Positions 36,682 to 47,910 of a stretch of DNA of 64,000 bases are shown here, in pieces. Source of the stretch: Cryptomeria japonica. Its lineage: Eukaryota; Streptophyta; Pinopsida; Cupressales; Cupressaceae. The position numbers were made by a program, and so were the translations under genes. Positions within the stretch are counted from its first letter, which is position 1, and every line of letters starts with the position of its first letter. The notes beneath the pieces are model-generated. The model did no database searches and was not told the DNA's origin. It saw only the letters and a list, made by a program, of their open reading frames with translations. The stretch covers positions 111,462 to 175,461 of the forward strand of contig NW_026729144.1 in the NCBI RefSeq assembly GCF_030272615.1, written 5' to 3'.

Positions 36682-39600
36682 ATGGTTGAAACCCGTTCCC
36701 ACAAATCTAGGAGAGAAACTAAATAGGCTCAAGAGTCCGCAAACATGAGTGTCTATGAGTATGACAATGATGTCTTTTTCAATACTGATCATAACCCATT
36801 ACCTGACATGGATGCCTATAGAAACATTCCAAATGTTGAGAACATGGACACTACAAACAACAATGATACACACAATGACAATATGGACGACTTTTAAGTA
36901 CATTCAGCAGATGTGGAAGAATCCATTATGGATCCCCGTTTCAATTGATTGGTTGAGGAAATAATGAGGAGGTATAGACAATACTTCTTACAAATGATGG
37001 CACAAAGTGGAGCCAAAATACCTCATGATTTTGACATGTCTCAAATAATAGAAAATTGACCTTTGCAACAAACTCACTCCAACATGGATCAAAGGAGGCC
37101 TAATAGCGGAGGCAATAGAGGACCACATATGGTATCTGAATCACCATCATCTTTGTTTCAAAAACCAGAAGTCCCACATACACATGGTCAAGCATATGGT
37201 ACTCACCTTCGCAGACCATTATGGAAGTCTTATGCAGAAAAATATGCTCAATCACATACCAATGCTAAGGATCAACCACCAAAGCAATTGGATATTCGAA
37301 GGCATGCTCAAAATTTGGACACAAGGAAACCCCGTGTCAAATTTGGGGGCAACACATTAGAGCATGACATGCCTGTAGAGTATGGTATACATGGACAAAG
37401 CAGATATTTCGTTCCTCAACATGAATCTATACCAAGTGGTCCATATACGCAACATCACTATAGACCTCCTCCATATGAACATGTGTATGATCAATATCAT
37501 CCATATATGCAGCATGCTCCTCCTCCAATTGGTGCTTCAAGCATGGGGTATGGTCCAAGAAGTTGATCTCCACCTAAGAGCAATTTGGAACAACAAATCA
37601 GGGACTTACAAAAGAAAATGGAGGACATAAATACACCAAAGCCAACATACACAATGAGAGACATATGTCCTTATCCATTTGACAAGAGCATTCCAATGCC
37701 TCCATTTCCTACACACTTTGTGACACCTAAGTTTGATAATTATAGAGGAAAAGGGGATCCTAAGGCACACATAAGACAGTTTTTTACAGCTTGCATTGAG
37801 GTAGCTTTAGAAGAGACATATTTGATGAGAATATTCCCACAAAGCCTAGGTGATCAAGCTATGGAATGGTTCTCCCAACTTCCACCTGGTATTAAGTCAT
37901 GGGGTGAATTAGCAGAGGCATTTATTCAACATTTCTCCTACAACATAGAGACAGACATATCAGTCACTACTTTGTGCAACACCAAGCAAAAAGAGGGAGA
38001 GTCTTTTGCATCATTTTTACAAAGATGGAGAAATCTAGCTAGCAGATGCTCTTGTGAAATTCCACAAAAACAAATGGTAGAGATGTTCACACAAAATGTT
38101 AACAAAGACATTGGTTATGATCTAAGGAAAGCTTGCTTGTCCACCTTCAAGGACGTCAGTGAAAAAGGCTTAGCAATAGAGAAGGTCCTAATTGAACAAG
38201 GCGTCATTAAGATATTCAAGGAAAACAAAGATGACTTTAGGGGAAAAGACAAGCCGAGATTTTGCAATAAAAATAAGAACACAGTCAATGATGGTGTTGT
38301 TGATGCCAACACAGTGCGACCCAAATTCATTTTTTCTAGGTCAAGTTCTACAAACAATCAGGTGAATACTCATAGAACTTCCAAATCATGGAGGAAGTAC
38401 ACTCCATTGGGAGAACCACTTGAGTCAGCCTTCAAGAAGCTTGTGGCAAACAAGGTAATCACTATTCTAGATTTTCCTCCATATGAACCAAAGGTTTTAA
38501 CCAAATTGGTGGAATGATGATGAATATTGTGAATTTCATAAGAGTAAGGGTCATAAGACAGGAAATTGTCATCGACTGAAGAACATCATACAAGATCTCA
38601 TTGATAGAGGTGACATTGAGATTGAGGGACACTCATCCAATCAAGAACATGAAATGTTTAAGGAACCATTCCCAAAGCATGACAAGGGAAAAGCTAAAGC
38701 CACAGATGACCAAACCAACTATACCAGAGCAACCTATAACTATGATTCAACTGTCAATCACATTTCGATGGACGATTTTGTCTCTACCATTATCATGAAG
38801 GACAAAACCCCTGAGAATTCTACCCAAAGACCCAAGATCATTCTGAAAGGCGTTGGATCTTCTTCCGAACCTACCCCTGAATGTCATGTTACAACCCGCC
38901 AAGGTAAATTCACTTTGGAAGGTGCTCCAGCTAAAAACACAGCTTCCTCATCAACCAAGCCTGAGTATGACCTTGTAGAACAATTAGGGAAGACACCTGC
39001 GCTCATCTCCATTCTTGAGCTCCTACGCATATCCCCCGCACACAAATCCATTCTTGACAAAATCTTGAGAGAAACTGTCATTCCTACTGATCTGAACGTG
39101 GACCAGTTTCAAGCCATGGTGGGATACCTTTCCATTCCACACTCCCTTACATTCACAGAAGCCGATAACACCTCAGTAAGTCAGCCACATAATGCACCAT
39201 TACACATTGAAGCCTTCATACACAAACATAGAATCAAACGAGTCCTGATAGATGGAGGAGCAGGTCTAAACATTTGTACATTGAGCACTATTAAACAATT
39301 GGGATATTCTGACAAAGCTATGAATTCTACAAACCAAATTACCATCAAAGCATATGATGATGAAGAGTGTTCATCCAAAGGAACAGTCACCTTACCTCTC
39401 AGAGTCGGGCCGGTTACAAAGGATGTGGTTTGTCAAGTCCTAGACCTGGATCTCACATACAATATATTACTAGGACGTCCTTGGATTCATGAGATGAGTG
39501 CAGTCCCATCTACATATCATCGATGTATCAAGTTTTCACACAATGGATTTGAAGTGACTATCAAAGCGGATCCAAATCCATTCATATATTGCAACAATCT

Positions 39601-40787
39601 GCGACCTCGATCAGAAATAACAATACGAGTCAATCGAGAGGCTATTCCATCTTCAGCATATGTGGATCCAGAATCCTTGAAAGCTTCTACATCAAAACAA
39701 GTAGAGCACAAAGAAAATTTCAAGTTTAAAGACCTGGGATGTGGTGAGTATATCTTCCATGTTGATCAACTCCCACTATTTGCTAAGGTATTCGGTCAAC
39801 AAGAACAACCTACAAACAATTTGCAAGGAATTGGGTGTGAACCACCTAGTGTTGTGGCTATTAAGTCTGAATACAAATCTCCTCTAGTGGTGCAAGCAGC
39901 TCTTGATATCAATAGTCCTAAGAGTGGTTCCAACAAAGAATCTATTGAGTGTATCGCCAACCCTCTTGATAACTCACATAGCTTTACCATTTCATCCACT
40001 CATTCCATTTCCACTCCACTTCCAGACTTGGATCGCCAAGAATTACAAAAGCCCTTACCCATTGGGGATCAAAAATAAAGCTTTGAAAAGAAAAATCTAA
40101 AAGTCAATAATAAAGAAAAGTCCTTTAGTCTAAATCAAAATCAAAGTCAAGGATAAAAATCTTATGAAAGAAAAAGAGCAAGAGTTGATCTCCCCTAATA
40201 TCAAAATAACTGGGGGCAAAAGTTCTTAAATTTCAAATCAAAAAGCATACTTGTTGATCCTAAGTCTCCATCATGTTATCCTACTTTCACTTCTTTTTGC
40301 AATCACAAGCCTTCATCACTCATCCACTTGTTTCACACATCCATTCACTTCTAGTGATACATCATGGACCTTTAATGGAGCTTCCTCGAAGGACTTTGCT
40401 ATCAGTGATGCCCAAACTTCTTTAGGTAACATGCATACGGGCCTACGTAGTCCACACACTAGTAATTCTATCTTAGTTCCTTTATCAAGGAAGACAGTCA
40501 CTCAAGCTACACATCATTCAGTCAAGGAACAATGCAGCTACAATCACAAGGTCAAGCCTCGCACATTTGAGGTAGGTGATTTGGTTCTCAGAGAAAATCC
40601 CAAAAATCAGCAAAACAAAGAGAAGAAGGGAAAGTTCGAACCAAATTGGCTTGGTCCTTACATCATCTTATTAACATATGGATCTGGCGCATATTAGCTC
40701 TCAACTACAGAAGGTGAACCTTTGGAGGATCCTCTCAATAGCATACACCTTCGCAGGTTTTACACATAGCTCTTTGGAGTATCCTAA
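36682..40787 (+). pseudogene. gag-pro: gag-pro with integrase tail, element B (decayed)
   Basis: Same organisation as copy A: MVETRSHKSRRE start, Gag core (FSQLPPGIKSWGELAEAFIQ near 37870), zinc knuckle near 38530, protease with LIDGGAG near 39245 and ILLGRPW near 39465, then the polar linker and integrase tail (near 40555-40770). The longest intact piece, 474 codons at 38654-40078, covers the end of gag and the protease. Damage includes TAG just after the start (AAATAGGCT, about 36722), TGA at 37564 where A has CGA, a one-base gain near 38495, and TAA/TAG in the linker and tail. Reverse transcriptase, RNase H and integrase core are absent, as in A. Confidence 0.85.
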
Positions 40788-41345
40788 TTCAAAAATACAA
40801 AAAAAATAAAAAATTTCAAAAATACAAAAAAATTCAAAAATTTCAAAAATACAAAAAAAATTATAAAGAAAAAAAAAAAGTCGTTACTTGGTAAAAACCT
40901 GGCAAACAGGTGTCTTGTGACACAAAAAACATCAAAAAATCAAAAAAGTAAAGAAAAATAATTTCGTCCAATGGTGAAAACCACTTCGGTGGCGCCCTGG
41001 GCAAGTGCCATGGTGAAAACTGGGTCACCAGCGCCATGTGTAGAGATATTGCCCCTCCCTCCTTTAGGATTCTCTTTCATCACTTCACTTTGCACACACT
41101 GACGACCAAATCATCCATAATAAACTTACCCATTTCCATCATGGCTTGTTATTGATCTACCCAAGATTGGTTAGCCATTCATAATAAACCTCCCTTTTCA
41201 CCTCCCTTTCCATCCATAATAAATCAGCTCCTATCTGTGGCTAAGGCAAATCCTGCGTCTAGTGATGGGTGTGGAACTGAGAACATCACATGTTTCAAGG
41301 AGTACAGTTTCTTCCAGCTTCCTTCAGTCTATCCGTGCACAATCT
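40788..41345 (+). other. Truncated 3' region of element B
   Basis: Matches A from 28965 to about 29519, including the block of short inverted repeats (here CCAC-TTCG-GTGG near 40980). It stops abruptly at 41345, after which host-segment sequence 'ggtagagcaagagataaag' follows. The rest of the 3' region and the closing LTR are missing. Confidence 0.75.
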
Positions 41346-41398
41346 CTTGGAATAGGTAGAGCAAGAGATAAAGATGGACAAGGAGAAACTGGAAGTGT

Positions 41399-41435
<37 letters not shown>

Positions 41436-41453
41436 TCTTATATATATATATAT

Positions 41454-41496
<43 letters not shown>

Positions 41497-41725
41497 ATAT
41501 TACTAAGGAATTTTTTGTTTCTATAGAGAACACAAATATTTCTATAGATGTTAATTCAACTTATTAAAAATTTAAACTTCATCTTCCTCGTCACTAAATG
41601 TTGGAGTAATCATAATGAATTCTATTTGACAAATAATAAATTAACAATGAAAATATTTATAAATTAAAGTGTATATTAATTAATAATAATATATCAAATA
41701 AAAAGAATTAGTATTAAACAATGTT
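41346..41725 (+). repeat. Local duplicated segment, copy 1, part c (with GT/TA/GA microsatellite)
   Basis: Matches 46795-47130. It has 'gataaagatggacaaggag', then microsatellites (GT)n, (TA)n and (GA)n at about 41396-41490, then AT-rich sequence from 'gaatattactaaggaatttt' to 'attaaacaatgtt'. Interrupted at 41726 by an insertion. Confidence 0.8.
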
Positions 41726-43864
41726 TTTGATATTAAAAGTAGCCTAAAAACAAGGGGGCTGACCCATTGGAACAACAAGGAAAACAATGGCAGAACCATT
41801 GTCCACATAATAACAATAGAGTTACAGTCTTTTACCTCTATCAAAAACTATAATCATTCTACGTAAGTTTAGTAGATATAAAGTAGTATTAAACAAAATT
41901 TTAGACATATGCCAAGAAGGGTAATAAACATTAAAGTTTAAATAAAAACATAGACTAATGCTATCGGCTCGCAGGCTAGTAAGAGTAGACAAAAAACCAA
42001 CCTTCCACGGCATAGAGACAAATCATTTCTTTTTCCCGTGGCTCCTCTTGGGGAGGAGTTTTCTTGCCCATTCCTTGGTGAGGAATTTGAACAGGGCCTT
42101 GTAGTCCTTGTCATCCTTGCCTTTACCTTTGGAAGCATTTTCCTACATGAGGCACAAAGTGGTAGCCGAACAACGCATCACATTCAACGCGAATTTAGAA
42201 ACATGATGCATTTTGGTTTCCACCACCTCTAGTCTGTTGGTGATATCCTGCACATTATCAGACAGGGCCTCCACTTTTTTCCCTAGTTCCACCAAGTTGT
42301 TGTCGTCCTCCTCTTTTATGCTACTCGCCTCCTCCACAACCATCAATTTTTCAAGCCTGAGAGACGAGGAGGGGTAATTTGTAGGCTCCAGCATCTTAGA
42401 AATTGTGGGGCTTTCAGAGGCATGGGTGGAACTGACAGAGTGTGGGGTCGGGTGGGACAGAACCACATTATCAGTTGGGCTTGACTTCCCAGTGTCATGT
42501 GACGAGGAGGGGTCTCTTAAAGGTTTTTTCGAGGGTTTAGAGGCCAGTTTTCTTGAGTAGCGGGGGGTGCTGGCCTCGTCAGCGATTTCCATGTCAGAAT
42601 CAATCTCCTGGATTCTGACTTTCTTGGGGGTTCTGACCTCTTCAGGGGAGTGCTTTTTTATTTTTCTTGCTACAAGAACCAATTTCTGAGAGCCGAGGGG
42701 GGCTAGCATTATGTTTAGCAGTAGGGTAGGTTGAAGGACTTGTATTAGTCGCATTCTGGATGGAGATAGAATGAGGCAGGTAGAGGGCGAGGTGGAAGTT
42801 GTAAAGGTGAAGGATGAGGCCCTGGTGAAGGATGGGGAAATATTTACCCTTTTTCTTGGCCTCGGCAATATCTTTTACATTAACATCCAGAGAATGCAGC
42901 AACAAAAATAGAATGGAAATATAGTCCTTAATTCTCAGATGGTTAAGGAAAGGGAGATGGTAGTAATAGAAGATTCCATACCTTCCCTCCCGCCTGAAGT
43001 ATTTCATCACAATGTAACAGACCTCATCCCACGGAGAAGGGAGATCCTCCCAGTTGAAGCCCACCCTCTTCAATGGTTTTTCACCTTCACGGAAGAACTG
43101 GTTCAGGCTGGTGGTATCTGCAATACGACTCTTCTTTTTCCATTTTCTCCTCTCCATAGAAAGACCCGTCTCCTATGCAATAACTTCTTCATTAATTTTG
43201 AAAGAGATACCCCCCATGGTAACTCTTCTGTCTTCCCAGGAATTCACAAATTGCTTGGAAAGTCTTTCATCGTTCCCCTTCATGCTTTCCATGAATTTAT
43301 CAATGCCGCCTTCCGAACAGATGAACCACACCGTCGGCTTAGATTTAAATCATCAACTTTATCGGGTTCCAGTCTAAGCCTGTCCCCCCCCCAATTTTTG
43401 TTTCTTCTAGTTTAACAGAGTAAATGTGAGACCTGCTAACAGAATCGTAGAGCCGAAGCAGGGCTAAAGCAAAGTTGTAATAAAACCTGCACCGAACTTG
43501 AGATAAAATCATGCAATAATCAGTGTGATTATTATCTCTTATGTTCGAGTAGATATCAAAATTAGGAAATCTACTAGAAACGTGCGGACCTTCAATCCAG
43601 CTAGTATGATTTGACCTATCCCTTCTATTGCCTTTATCGCTGCCAATTGGCTCCATCTAGGTAATAATTAGGGAATAATCATTCCCAATATCAGTACTGT
43701 CATCATAAACACATCCCTTATGAGGGTGGTTACAAGGCCCGCTATGGCTACATGACAGCGTGGGCCCATGATCGGCGGGCTTTTCGTCCCAATTTAAAAT
43801 TTGAAAATTGGCTCTCTTCATCTGAAAAAGGTTATACAAATTTCTCATTAGACTTGTTTCTTTA
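41726..43864 (-). mobile_element. 2.1-kb insertion carrying a decayed gene, AATGTT target duplication
   Basis: Copy 2 of the segment reads straight through 'aaacaatgttaaaactataa' at about 47120. Here the same sequence is interrupted: AATGTT at 41720-41725 and again at 43865-43870 flank 2,139 bp. The six-base duplication and the empty site show a true insertion. No convincing terminal inverted repeats or LTRs are seen; a short T run at the left end could be a remnant poly(A) of a minus-oriented retroelement. The family is unknown. Confidence 0.7.
42023..43365 (-). pseudogene. Uncharacterised transposon-borne gene (coiled-coil C-terminus)
   Basis: The coding frame starts upstream of 43300 and reads FVNSWEDRRVTMGG then SFKINEEVIA, TAG at about 43178, and continues through a Trp/Tyr-rich domain (FNWEDLPSPWDEVCYIVMKY, YGIFYYYHLPFLNH) to about 42660. 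After one frame change there, a polar Ser/Pro/Lys-rich part and a heptad-patterned coiled coil (LVELGKKVEALSDN, about 42300-42190) follow. After another TAG at 42143 comes a basic tail (KDYKALFKFL, end TGA at 42023). The order, folded N-terminal domain, flexible linker, coiled coil, basic tail, resembles Gag-like or putative plant transposon proteins, but I cannot name a family. An N-terminal extension in another frame may lie at 43345-43656. Confidence 0.5.
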
Positions 43865-43985
43865 AATGTTAAAACTATAATGAAAATTACAAAGAAATTA
43901 TTTGTTTCTTTAGAAAACAAAAATATTTTTATAGAATGTATAAATTTATTCAACTTACTAATAATGATAAATGATTTTGACATTA
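43865..43985 (+). repeat. Local duplicated segment, copy 1, part d
   Basis: 'aatgttaaaactataatgaa' through 'tcaacttactaataatga' matches 47120-47224. Similarity ends near 43975. Confidence 0.75.
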
Positions 43986-44924
43986 ATGATTTACTTTATA
44001 CCCCACTTCCACCTAACTTGAGTGTCGGGATTATTGAAAACATAGATTATATTATAGGTAAAATCCTACAAGGACATCATTGACCTCAAAATAACCAAAG
44101 CCGATTTAGCCCTATTCTTGTATGACCCTATTAGCAATCAACCAATTCCCCAAACAAAAAATAAAATCTACTAAGTGGTGTATAGGCATCTTGGGATGTC
44201 CAATAATTTTTGGGAGCAATTGTGGATGGCATTTGATCATCCACTACATGCCAATTGTGAGGTCCCTCTTTATTGTTTAAGGAGATTAAAGATAGAGTTT
44301 GTGTTAGGTATAAAAATTAGTTATTTTGACTTTAGATCATATTCCAAGGTGTTGGTAGTGGCATGTCCCAACAGAGGTTAGGGGCATAGGTTGAGCCCAG
44401 TCAACCCGTGCTTGCTCAAATGCACCACATGCCAATTGTGAGGTTTCTTTTATTGTTCGAGGAGATTATATAAAAAGTTTTTGTTGGGTTTAAAATTCAA
44501 TTGTTTTAACTTTAGATCATTCCATGGTTTTGGCAGTGGCATTGCCCCAATAGAGGTTAGGGGCATGGGTTGACACCAGTCAATGGGTGCCTATTCAACC
44601 TCTTGTGGATCCTCCTTTTTCTACTATACATGCAGCCACTCAACAATGTGTAGTGATATCGACATTAGAGGTGTTGAGTGAGCTCTATGCCAATCTCAAT
44701 GATTAGACTAATTAGATGGCAACTGATGTTGGTGGTCATGAGAATGGAGGAGAATCAAGTTTAAAGTTTCTCTTAGTGTCACTCCCATCTATTGACACCT
44801 TTTTTTACGATTTTTCATTGAGTAGGTTATGGCCCTAGTGATGGTGCATTCATTTTAGGTGCATGTGGAGAATTAGCTGATATTGAGGCATGTATAGATT
44901 TTCTATGTGCTGATGATCATTTGA
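43986..44924. other. Spacer between duplicated segments, with a 181-bp direct repeat
   Basis: No gene. 'atgccaattgtgaggt' starts two related stretches at 44248 and 44429. Both continue with 'ggagatta', 'tttgttgggt'-like, 'gacattgccccaa'-like and 'gaggttaggggcat' landmarks, to about 44411 and 44594. Confidence 0.55.
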
Positions 44925-45639
44925 TATATATATATATAGAAAAACACACACGCGTTGAATTTATATTAATTTTGTAAGCATATGTTTTTTAATGTTTACA
45001 TATATATAAATTATAAACTATTTAATTGATTGTTTGGTGTAGATGATGGCTATGGACGAATCAACTTCTTTTGATCGATTTTATTTTTCATCGACACTTG
45101 TGCAATGTGACACACCTTTTGGGATACAAATTGGTTGAATTTTTAGATATATTAAATAGTTTTAACTTGATTTAAATTTGTATTTGAGTACTAAACACGT
45201 TCATGTAAAATAAATATTAGGGCTAGCACAAAGAGGTCATCCAATTTCCATGATGGATCAACTTGAGGTTGTGGCAATTACTCTAGTGTCAATTGTAGTA
45301 GATGAGCAGCTAATTTATGTATAATGTTTAAAAATTTAGTTCTAGACTTCAAAATTCATATTTTGAATTCATTATCAAACATGTCCAAGTACTTATTTTT
45401 AAATACATGTTTATGTAGGTTGACACCACTATCAAGATGTTTTGCATGCCCTAATGATCAAGCCAATTGTAGGAGTCATCAATTGCATTTCAATTTTTTT
45501 TGTGTGTGTGAACAATTTATAGATCTTTTAAATGAATTAAAACACATTTTAACCTAATTTGTACACATGTTCTTTATTTTACCTTATAAGACCTTGCTAG
45601 TGACGCTTTGGTCATGATCCTACAACTTAGATTGTGGAG

Positions 45640-46078
45640 AAGAGGAAACAGAATGTGAAAAGCAAAGTTAAAGGGAAAAGGAAGCAGTTAGAGGTAACAA
45701 ATTCTCAAAAACTCTCTTGTTTATAATCATGTTAATTTTTTTTGTTTATACACATAAAAATTATAATATTGGTGGTGAAATGTGTCAGATTGAAATGTAG
45801 AACCAAGTGATGAATCACATCAAAAATGTGGTTGGGGATTACATAAGAAATATGGTAAGCAAAGGGAAGCAATGGTTTGCCCAAGGGACCTAGATTATGG
45901 TGGATTGGGTTTAAAAATGAAATGACATGAGAGAATAAAAAATCACATCATTAAGACGACGAGCAACAAAAAGCTAGCTTTTTTCAACAAAATGACTATT
46001 AGTATTGATAGTTCCCATTATATAAGCAACGACATGTTGGAAGAGACGTTGAGCAATTTGGAAATGAAATAACTAAAA
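45640..46078 (+). pseudogene. Relic of the two-exon lysine-rich gene
   Basis: 45650-45700 resembles the Lys-rich end of exon 1 at 15090-15127. The donor is kept (GAGGTAACA) and the following 'ttctcaaaaactctcttgtt' is identical to the intron start at 15133. An acceptor-like TGTGTCAG lies near 45789. The exon-2-like part begins at about 45900 ('ggtttaaaaatgaaatgaca') and ends with ATGAAATAA near 46070. TGA codons interrupt the frame. Confidence 0.55.
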
Positions 46079-46309
46079 CAGAAGTTGCGGCAACATAAAG
46101 AACTCGAGTTAGAAGCTTCATCTATTTTTATAAACTTAAATTTTTTAAATATTTCTAAATTTTTTATCTATTTCTTAAATTCTTATTTCCTATTCTCCTC
46201 TTATTATGAAATCTAAAATTATTTCCTTATATACTCTTATTTCCTAATCATGACATATTCCTAGTATGCTTTAAGTTCCTGTCAATTGTGTATTTAGTTT
46301 AAAGTAGGT

Positions 46310-46841
46310 AGAAAGATTAAGATAAAGATGGGAATTGATATGGAGATAGGTACAGAGAGATATATAGTGCTAGAGACAGATGCAAAGATGCAAAGATATA
46401 TATAGGGGAAGAGATTAAAGAAGACATATGGAGAGACTGAGATAGAGGGGCAAAGAGATATAGATATAGGGGTGGGAGAGGGAGAGAGAGAGTGATGGAT
46501 TGATAGATAAGGAGTGTCATTGTCTAGAGATAAAGGGGGAGAGAGGAAGATGGAGTAGATAGGAAGAGGGAGAGAGAGTGCGACATAGATTGCAGCGATA
46601 TAGAGAGATATAGGGGGTGATATTATACTAAGAAATATTTATAGATAAAAAGGGAGCTTGTAAAAGATGGAAAAATAGAGATAAAGGGGGCAAGACTGAG
46701 AGATAAAGGAGGTGATATTATACTAAGAAATATTTAAATGCAACACGTTTTGTATTATATTCAAACTATAATCATTTATAAAAAAACACAATTATGGAAG
46801 AGATAGAGGGAGAGATAAAGATGGACAAGGAGAAATTGGAA

Positions 46842-46876
<35 letters not shown>

Positions 46877-46890
46877 TCTTATATATATAT
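46310..46890. repeat. GA/GATA-rich low-complexity stretch
   Basis: Purine-rich simple sequence (gagagata, gatatag and gggagaga variants) at 46310-46720, plus (GT)n(GA)n(TA)n at 46843-46895. The latter corresponds to the microsatellite at 41396-41490. Confidence 0.7.
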
Positions 46891-47222
46891 ATATATGAAT
46901 ATTACAAAGGAATTTTTTGTTTCTATAGAGAACAAAAATATTTCTATAGATATTAATTCAGCTTATTAAGAATTTAAAATTCATCTTCCTCATCACTAAA
47001 TGCTGGAGTAATCATTATGAATTCTATTTGACAAATAATAAATTAACAATGAAGATATTTATAAATTAAAGTGTATATTAATTAATAATAATATATCAAA
47101 TAAAAAGAATTAGTATTAAACAATGTTAAAACTATAATGAAAATTACTAAGAAATTATTTGTTTCTTTAGAAAACAAAAATATTTTTATAGAATGTATAA
47201 ATTTATTCAACTTACTAATAAT

Positions 47223-47910
47223 GAAAAAATAAATAGTTATGAAGATTACTAATTTTTTTTGTTTATATAGAAAACAAAATATTTTTACAATTGTATAAAT
47301 TAATTCAACTTATTAAAAATTTAATATTCATCATCCTCATTACTAAATGTACCTGACAAATCAAGCTTCAAACCTTCAATTGATTATTATTTGAACTATT
47401 AATTACCACAGAGTGTCCAATTCCACTTCCAATCATCTAAAATTAAAGAATCAACACACTTTTATATATGTTGACTAGTATAACTTCTAATTATCAAATT
47501 TTATTTTATAAACATCAACTATTGATGAGATTCAAAAGGAAAATTTATAATTAGAAGCTTTCTTAATTAAATAATAATGACATTAAGAAAATATCAACAT
47601 TTTTAAAAAATAATTTATTATTTAAAATTGATCAAAAGTTTAATTATTGCTTATTTATTATTTATTGTTGCTATGTTAATTCTTCACCATCCATCACATA
47701 GCTATGAACAATTTCTAATGCTTTTAAATTGATCAATCATATGGTATTTTATAGACATAGAAATTTAGGAAATAGTTACAAATAAATAACCCAAAATTAA
47801 TTATTTTAAATTATATCATATTCTCTTTTTTAACAATATATTTCAATTTTTGATTATTTGTTTTAGCATCTTAACATATATTCCCTTATTTATTATGCTT
47901 TCCAAAATTT
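47223..47910. repeat. AT-rich dispersed repeat, copy 1
   Basis: Matches 53683-54540 from 'aatgaaaaaataaat' to 'atatgctttccaaa'. Shared landmarks include 'tcaacttattaaaaattta', 'ttcatcatcctcattact', 'gtgtccaattccactt' and 'acaatttctaatgctttta'. Several indels separate the two. Not identified as a known family. Confidence 0.7.

Larger units (their letters stand above)
21848..41345 (+). mobile_element. Compound non-autonomous Ty3/gypsy element: LTR - A - LTR - B (truncated)
   Basis: Order: LTR 21848-22611, internal A 22612-33734, LTR 33735-34450, internal B 34451-41345, which is cut off without a closing LTR. The middle LTR is preceded by a polypurine tract and followed by a primer-binding site, so it serves as 3' LTR of A and 5' LTR of B. 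A and B are colinear and very similar from the leader to the integrase tail. B breaks off at the point matching about 29519 of A, where the local duplicated segment resumes. LTR-sharing tandems are usually explained by unequal recombination between LTRs. Long internal regions, a long 3' non-coding part and an antisense ORF suggest the Tat/Ogre side of Ty3/gypsy, but without reverse transcriptase the lineage cannot be fixed here. Confidence 0.85.
44925..47230 (+). repeat. Local duplicated segment, copy 2 (without the three insertions)
   Basis: Colinear with 17690-18065, 21663-21847, 41346-41725 and 43865-43985 of copy 1. The part 45265-45890 is missing in copy 1 at the gypsy fragment, and 46080-46795 is missing at the end of element B. 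It contains a relic of the lysine-rich gene and a polypurine GA-rich stretch. Confidence 0.75.

Noticed and set aside
41396..41490. Z-DNA or regulatory element at the (GT)n(TA)n(GA)n run
   Set aside because: An ordinary microsatellite, present in both copies of the duplicated segment with different lengths.
43985..44600. Possible host gene in the spacer between duplicated segments (frame at 44175-44381)
   Set aside because: The frame covers one unit of a 181-bp direct repeat and is not kept open in the other unit.
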